Shown here piece after piece: positions 60,283 through 64,000 of a DNA stretch of 64,000 bases (position 1 is the stretch's first letter; each line of letters starts with the position of its first letter). Below the pieces are notes generated by a model. That model saw nothing but the letters and a program-made list of their open reading frames with translations. It was not told the DNA's origin and searched no databases. A program made the position numbers and the translations under genes. Location of the stretch: positions 62,001 through 126,000 of the forward strand of contig JAEXCH010000014.1 of assembly GCA_023402275.1 (NCBI GenBank), written 5' to 3'. This stretch comes from Methanobacteriota archaeon. Its GTDB lineage: Archaea; Thermoplasmatota; Thermoplasmata; Methanomassiliicoccales; Methanomethylophilaceae.

Positions 60283-60300
60283 ATGGGGAATTACCCCCAT
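60283..60300 (-). terminator. Terminator of the small membrane protein gene
   Basis: ATGGGG (60283-60288) and CCCCAT (60295-60300) pair. On the minus strand the hairpin follows the 60319-60492 gene and runs into CTCTTTCTTATTATC. Confidence 0.55.
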
Positions 60301-60318
60301 TAAATAGTTTTGTGCTCA

Positions 60319-60492
60319 TCACGCTTTGTAGCTTAGGTATGCTCCGGCTATCAGCACGACCACACCTACTACTATCAATGCGTAATCTATTGACCTGCTT
60401 ATATCTGTGAAGAAATAACAGGCTGCACCTGCTATGGCCAATATCAATCCTATTATTGCTATTGCCCAACTTGCTGACTTTGATAGAGCCAT
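60319..60492 (-). CDS. Small two-helix membrane protein
   Basis: A 57-residue protein on the minus strand. ASWAIAIIGLILAIAGAACY is the first helix and YALIVVGVVVLIAGAYLSY the second, joined by a short polar turn (FTDISRSI) with a final KA. This is the common layout of small archaeal hydrophobic proteins. It has its own terminator. It is too short for many gene callers, but the codon pattern and clean two-helix design support it. Function unknown. Confidence 0.6.
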   Translation of the reverse strand: MALSKSASWAIAIIGLILAIAGAACYFFTDISRSIDYALIVVGVVVLIAGAYLSYKA

Positions 60493-60851
60493 ATTGGAAT
60501 ATAATTGTGCATCGTTAAATAGTTTTCTATTTATTTATATATCATAACTATTTATATTATATAAAATATATATTAATACATAGAATAGAGGGCATAGTGT
60601 TGAAGATAGGATGTAAGGAATGTGTTATCAGATTCCATTCTCAAATCCTATGGTTTTTGCATAGAGCGTTGATATGATCGATTTATGGCTGCAATAACAA
60701 GGAAAGTAGTGATATCCAATTCTTGTATGATTAGCATCATGGATGTATACGCCTACATTTAAAATTGTAAGCTTAATAACGACTATCAGTCGAAGAAAAA
60801 TACGTTTCCATTCAGACAGCATTTATATTACTACAACAATAGAAGTAAATC
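60493..60851. other. AT-rich intergenic region
   Basis: About 360 bp, strongly AT-rich from 60510 to 60590. It holds the promoters of the flanking divergent genes. ATTTATATTA at 60821-60830 predicts a start at about 60850, so the protease gene is probably leaderless. I see no convincing gene here. Confidence 0.5.
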
Positions 60852-61733
60852 ATGTTCGCCGATGCCTGCGAGAAAGCAGCTAAATTCACAAGACCCCTAA
60901 TTATCTCGACCAGACAAATGGATGGTAAGATCAATGCCACATGTGGTGCATTCATCGTCATTAATGATGAGGGATGGATAATAACGGCCGGACATATGTT
61001 TGATTCCTTTGTGAAATTCCAAAATGATCAGAACAAGATCAAAGAAGTTCAGGAATTGAATTCTGCCCGTAATGAAAGACCGGGTGTCCCCACGAATCTA
61101 ATAAAGACAGATCCGGAGTGGTTGACCAATCACTCGTTTTGGTGGGCATGGGATGGAGTCAGGCTCGTAGAGGCATTCGTCGACAGGCAGATAGACATAT
61201 GCATAGGAAGATTGGAACCATTCGATCCCAAATGGGTCACAGAGTACCCTGTATTCAGAGATGGAGATTCACTCAGACCCGGTACGAGTCTTTGCAGACT
61301 CGGTTTTCCTTTCGTACAGGTCGAGTCGGATTTTGATGAGGCGACCAAATCATTCAGGATCAGAAAGGGAGTACTCCCTCTGCCATTGTTCCCTAATGAC
61401 GGCATTCACACACGTAACGTCGTGAAAGGCAGAAGTAAGGAAGGGAATTACGAGATGCTCTACATTGAAACATCATCGCCCGGATTGAGAGGACAATCCG
61501 GAGGTCCGATATATGATCGTGAGGGAAGGATCTATGCGATGCAGGTGCAGACCGCACACATACCACTTGGATTCCAACCCACTGTAGAGTTCGAAGGCAA
61601 GAGGATAGTCGAGAATCAATTCATAAATGTTGGATTAGGAGTTCATTCCAAAACCATACAAACGATCCTTAGAAATAGGAATGTTAAATTCCAAGTCGAC
61701 GGAAAGGATGGGGAATTCCGAATTCTAGATTGA
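60852..61733 (+). CDS. Cytosolic trypsin-like serine protease
   Basis: A 293-residue chymotrypsin-fold protease. The triad is visible: H48 in GWIITAGHMFD, D115 in RQIDICIGRL and S216 in GLRGQSGGPIYD. The order and spacing match trypsin-like S1 proteases of the HtrA-related group, but there is no PDZ domain and no signal peptide or membrane helix, so it should act in the cytosol. An insertion of about 50 residues (NSARNERPGVPTNLIK...) lies between His and Asp. It stands alone with its own TATA box, next to the AT-rich accessory stretch. Confidence 0.82.
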   Translation: MFADACEKAAKFTRPLIISTRQMDGKINATCGAFIVINDEGWIITAGHMFDSFVKFQNDQNKIKEVQELNSARNERPGVPTNLIKTDPEWLTNHSFWWAWDGVRLVEAFVDRQIDICIGRLEPFDPKWVTEYPVFRDGDSLRPGTSLCRLGFPFVQVESDFDEATKSFRIRKGVLPLPLFPNDGIHTRNVVKGRSKEGNYEMLYIETSSPGLRGQSGGPIYDREGRIYAMQVQTAHIPLGFQPTVEFEGKRIVENQFINVGLGVHSKTIQTILRNRNVKFQVDGKDGEFRILD

Positions 61734-61763
61734 TTTCTTTACTTATGTAATTAATTATTGCTG

Positions 61764-61788
61764 TTAAGTTAATAGCTAAATTAATTAA
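61764..61788. repeat. Palindromic repeat copy A (imperfect)
   Basis: Holds TTAAGTTAATAGCT (61764-61777), the same 14 nt as in copy B; the right arm has drifted. A diverged reverse copy may lie at 61858-61870. Confidence 0.5.
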
Positions 61789-61942
61789 AGTATACTATAA
61801 TTACTCTGTAAATTTGAATTAAATCAGATAGAGTAACATTATTAATTAATCTAATAAAGCTATAAACTAAATTAATTATATTATTGCACAATAATTTCAT
61901 TTTTACATCAAATAAATATATTTTCTGAGGTTAAAATGAATA

Positions 61943-62218
61943 ATGTTCAAAAATAAACCAATAAATGATCATTTTATCAAAAATGTATCATATCTATGTC
62001 AACGACGGTTCCCCGAATATCAACTTGATCATATCATATTTCAACGAAAAACTAAGGTCTTTTGTGTAAATTCGATATGTGATGCAGATCTTTCTATTGT
62101 GATGTTATTGTACCGGACATTAATGAATCTGTCGTATGAATTAAACACAATATTCCAAAAAATATACATTTTACATTGTTTCAAAGAAATATTTACCATT
62201 GAAATAAAAATTTACTAA
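61943..62218 (+). CDS. Doubtful AT-rich open frame
   Basis: A 91-codon frame: MFKNKPINDHFIKNVSYLCQ to KEIFTIEIKIY. No family is recognised and the composition follows the AT-rich surroundings. A TATA-like AAATAAATATA lies at about 61910. The good ribosome site GAGGT at 61926-61930 points to a different ATG (61936), which closes after six codons (MNNVQK). The pair may be a frameshifted remnant. The stop codon lies inside palindrome copy B. Confidence 0.25.
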   Translation: MFKNKPINDHFIKNVSYLCQRRFPEYQLDHIIFQRKTKVFCVNSICDADLSIVMLLYRTLMNLSYELNTIFQKIYILHCFKEIFTIEIKIY

Positions 62219-62240
62219 ATTAAGTTAATAGCTTAATTTA
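62216..62240. repeat. Palindromic repeat copy B
   Basis: TAAATTAAG-TTAATAG-CTTAATTTA: 9-bp perfect arms around a 7-nt spacer, 25 nt in all. Confidence 0.6.
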
Positions 62241-62295
62241 TTACACTGTATTATACAAACAAAGGACATAAAATAATACAGCAATAATAATAAAC

Positions 62296-62320
62296 TTAGT
62301 TAAGTAAATAGCTTAACTAA
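62296..62320. repeat. Palindromic repeat copy C
   Basis: TTAGTTAAG-TAAATAG-CTTAACTAA: again 9-bp arms and a 7-nt spacer, 80 bp after copy B. The core differs from copy B at one base of 14. Confidence 0.6.
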
Positions 62321-62354
62321 TAAAATATAGTTAAGAAAATGAAATAAATACAGC

Positions 62355-62453
62355 TCATCCGATGAAAACAGCAGCTGCTACAACAAACACGACTAAGAAC
62401 ATCGTCCCGGCCATGAACCAGGCCATCAATTTCTTTTTCTTATCCTCTCTCAT
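62355..62453 (-). CDS. Single-helix membrane micro-protein
   Basis: A 32-residue frame: MREDKKKKLMAWFMAGTMFL, then VVFVVAAAVFIG. A basic N-terminus precedes one helix, the common design of small archaeal membrane peptides. It lies 88 bp after the acetate-transporter-like gene on the same strand, just outside the AT-rich stretch, and ends in TGA. Support is the clean amphipathic design only; it could be a partner of that transporter. Confidence 0.5.
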   Translation of the reverse strand: MREDKKKKLMAWFMAGTMFLVVFVVAAAVFIG

Positions 62454-62541
62454 TAAGATCGAATCTGGATACAACTTTTAAGATATATCTTTATTGACAG
62501 AAAAACAGGATAAAGGGTTTGAAAGGTGTTTCTTGCGTATC

Positions 62542-63057
62542 TCAAATGATCGGGAGCTTGTCCTCGAGTGCAAGAGCGTATGCAAGATATATGTTGAACA
62601 GGAAGTTGAACAGTGCAACGATTCCTATGATCCAGTGCCAATAGTCTCCGCCTATAATGACAGAAAAACCAACTGTCAGGAATATCAACGCCGTCGTGAC
62701 CAGGATACATGACAGCGCCTTTGGAGTATGTGCGAATATGGACCATATTATGGCCAATATGAATACTATTCCGAACGTTACGTTCTCCCAAGCGCCCATT
62801 CCGAATCCTGTCATTGCCACTGCCGCACCCACCAACGCGAATACGACAAATCCAAAATTACTGTCCGATCTGTAAGCAAGCAAAGCCACGATCAATATCA
62901 TTATTCCTAACAATCTGAAGAAATTCTCAGTTGGAACTGTGTAGACCCCTGTAACGGGGTCTCCTATCAACTGAAGAATTGCCAAAGGCAATGATACTAT
63001 CGCGACCAAAAATAGACCCAATGATGTAGGGTCCAAACATTTTTGGCATTCTACCAT
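62542..63057 (-). CDS. Acetate-transporter-like (GPR1/FUN34/YaaH) membrane protein
   Basis: A 171-residue protein with six membrane helices. CLDPTSLGLFLVAIVSLPLAI at the start (the N-P-x-G-L-F motif of the family appears as D-P-T-S-L-G-L-F), AWENVTFGIVFILAIIWSIF in the middle and NFLFNIYLAYALALEDKL at the end fit the SatP/YaaH pattern. Members carry acetate or succinate. A perfect AGGAGG ribosome site lies before the ATG. The assignment is from pattern and length; substrate is inferred. Confidence 0.55.
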   Translation of the reverse strand: MVECQKCLDPTSLGLFLVAIVSLPLAILQLIGDPVTGVYTVPTENFFRLLGIMILIVALLAYRSDSNFGFVVFALVGAAVAMTGFGMGAWENVTFGIVFILAIIWSIFAHTPKALSCILVTTALIFLTVGFSVIIGGDYWHWIIGIVALFNFLFNIYLAYALALEDKLPII

Positions 63058-63064
63058 TTATTTT

Positions 63065-63085
63065 CCTCCTTTGAGGTTTTACCTC
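63065..63085 (-). promoter_or_regulatory. Strong ribosome site with upstream hairpin
   Basis: On the minus strand GAGGT-AAA-ACCTC (63073-63085) forms a 5-bp hairpin directly before AGGAGG (63065-63070), 7 nt from the ATG of the transporter-like gene. The GAGGT arm could compete with the ribosome site. Confidence 0.45.
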
Positions 63086-63264
63086 ACTATAGAATTCGAC
63101 TTAGTGCATATTTAATAATCGCGGTGAAAAAGACATTTTTCTAAAGACCCAGATTATGAAAAAGTTAAAGTGTGACAATATCTGGCATACCATAACCATA
63201 ATTCGACCTTGGGTGGATTGATTGAAGAAAGTTATATATAAGACTTGATATAACGACACCCAGT

Positions 63265-64000
63265 TCAATCAAACTCATCCTCAGGTATCTTATGGATATT
63301 CCTCTTTTTTGGGTCCCTTATCTTAGATATAATGAGTTCCTGAACGGCATTGAACTCATAAGGTGATACCGCGGTCTGAGCAAAATGTTTTACAAGAACA
63401 TCATCCCATCTCATGTAACCTGCATATATCGGATTATGAAGTATGTTCCTTAGATTGTAGATATTCCATGGGTTCCCTTTTTTTGTCAGGGTCCCGGACC
63501 TATTGAGTTGGTATGCTATGCTATCCATGGTCGAACCTTGGGAATAATCATGGAATATACCTCTCACTGTCTCGAGTTCTTCCGGATTTGAGATCAATAT
63601 ACCATTCATAAGCTCATAACCGAACGGAGCATTGAACCCTAGGGTTCTGCTTTCTTTTTCATTGTTCGACATCGATTCGGCCTTTTCCTTCATTCCCATA
63701 TAGGTTCTTTCACCGATCTGCTCGCTTTCCAGCTGAGCTATCCTTTGAATCATATCTAGAACGAATCTTCCCAGAGCATTTGTGGTATCCAGGGACTCCG
63801 TCGAGGAAACGAACATCTTGTCCCTCTTCTTCAGTTCATCCATCATCGACATGAAGTTGCGGCTGTTCCTATGTATTCGATCGATCTTCAGGACCAGCAG
63901 GACATCCCATTCCTCTATCTCGGCCATCATCGAGGAATAAGCAGGACGTTTAGTGTTGGTCCCTGAATAACCATCATCCTCATAGATCCTGTACAGGTCC
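63265..64000 (-). CDS. Serine recombinase, cut by window end
   Basis: The visible 245 residues lack the N-terminus, which lies beyond 64000. DLYRIYEDDGYSGTNTKRPA, LLVLKIDRIHRNSRN and STESLDTTNALGRFVLDMI are the resolvase core after the catalytic serine. GFNAPFGYELMNG and the RNILHNPIYAGYMRW block belong to the recombinase domain of large serine integrases. The C-terminus ends early (KIPEDEFD), without the long zinc-ribbon and coiled-coil tail of phage integrases. It marks a mobile or formerly mobile border and fits the AT-rich stretch to its left. Confidence 0.88.
   Translation of the reverse strand, partial: DLYRIYEDDGYSGTNTKRPAYSSMMAEIEEWDVLLVLKIDRIHRNSRNFMSMMDELKKRDKMFVSSTESLDTTNALGRFVLDMIQRIAQLESEQIGERTYMGMKEKAESMSNNEKESRTLGFNAPFGYELMNGILISNPEELETVRGIFHDYSQGSTMDSIAYQLNRSGTLTKKGNPWNIYNLRNILHNPIYAGYMRWDDVLVKHFAQTAVSPYEFNAVQELIISKIRDPKKRNIHKIPEDEFD

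Larger units (their letters stand above)
61734..62354. other. Very AT-rich stretch with repeated palindromes
   Basis: About 620 bp of much lower GC than the rest of the window. It contains three related inverted repeats (61764, 62216, 62296), one doubtful gene (61943-62218) and many ATTAATTA runs. The composition and the nearby recombinase suggest foreign or mobile origin, or a special structural site. Confidence 0.55.

Noticed and set aside
60215..60822. Minus-strand frames of 84 and 64 codons
   Set aside because: The first is out of frame with the clear two-helix protein at 60319-60492; the second has no support.
1..64000. CRISPR array or cas genes
   Set aside because: No regularly spaced direct repeats and no Cas-like protein seen; the palindromes at 61.7-62.3 kb are irregularly spaced.

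Overview
The window is chromosomal DNA of a methanogenic archaeon, most likely of the order Methanomassiliicoccales (Thermoplasmata-related). Archaeal markers are SRP54 with a 7S SRP RNA, TrmY, archaeal PheT, class I HMG-CoA reductase, S19e/PDCD5/L39e/L31e/aIF6, RFC large subunit, Taw1 and an XPD-like helicase. A methanogenesis-marker-2 protein and an MptE-like pterin kinase point to a methanogen. I read the stop of about 70 complete genes and none is TAG; all are TGA or TAA. That is expected where UAG is reserved for pyrrolysine, as in Methanomassiliicoccales. Lineage is inferred from gene content and stop usage, not from a marker phylogeny.

Layout. 1-258: 5' end of purB (minus), then about 800 bp without a convincing gene. 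1065-6260: coiled-coil protein, a possible small RNA, srp54-trmY, a zinc-ribbon membrane protein, a CoaD/XTPase fusion and an orphan ETF-alpha-like domain. 6267-9548 (minus): HMG-CoA reductase-pheT-bcp. 9619-17011: membrane protein, TPR protein, rubrerythrin, UDG-family protein and a heterodimeric ABC exporter. 17305-19166: translation operon S19e-PDCD5-L39e-L31e-aIF6. 19169-24325: MBL hydrolase, DUF373, MptE-like, site-2 protease, marker 2. 24329-24634: SRP RNA (minus). 24783-30718: micro-protein plus sodium:solute symporter, ABC ATPase, zinc-ribbon protein, rfcL, taw1. 30720-34660: DUF1294, flavodoxin, Imm-5-like protein, an HprK-like kinase with a membrane partner, SfsA.

34665-42192 looks like an iron-controlled locus: nitroreductase, a binding protein, FecCD permease, ATPase and two IrtAB-like exporter-fold half transporters. 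Two TTAGG-N4-CCTAA operators lie in front of the binding protein and the permease. 42384-47453: tRNA-Ser(UGA), a MntA/HepT-type toxin-antitoxin pair, a BASS-family transporter, a flavoprotein and an XPD/DinG helicase. 47509-53698 (minus): a TPR protein, an 829-aa surface adhesin and four tandem DUF3784-like membrane paralogues.

53803-60197: pyridoxal kinase, GNAT, YgiQ-type radical SAM and a SprT-like protein, then a four-gene set of two Sel1-repeat proteins and two paralogues of an unrecognised family. The last 4 kb is accessory in character: a cytosolic trypsin-like protease, a very AT-rich stretch with repeated 25-nt palindromes, an acetate-transporter-like protein and a serine recombinase cut by the window end.

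The strongest candidates for something undescribed are the Sel1/paralogue cassette, the HprK-like kinase with its membrane partner, the palindrome-bearing AT-rich stretch beside the recombinase, the structured region before srp54, and the symporter with its micro-protein and 19-bp palindrome.
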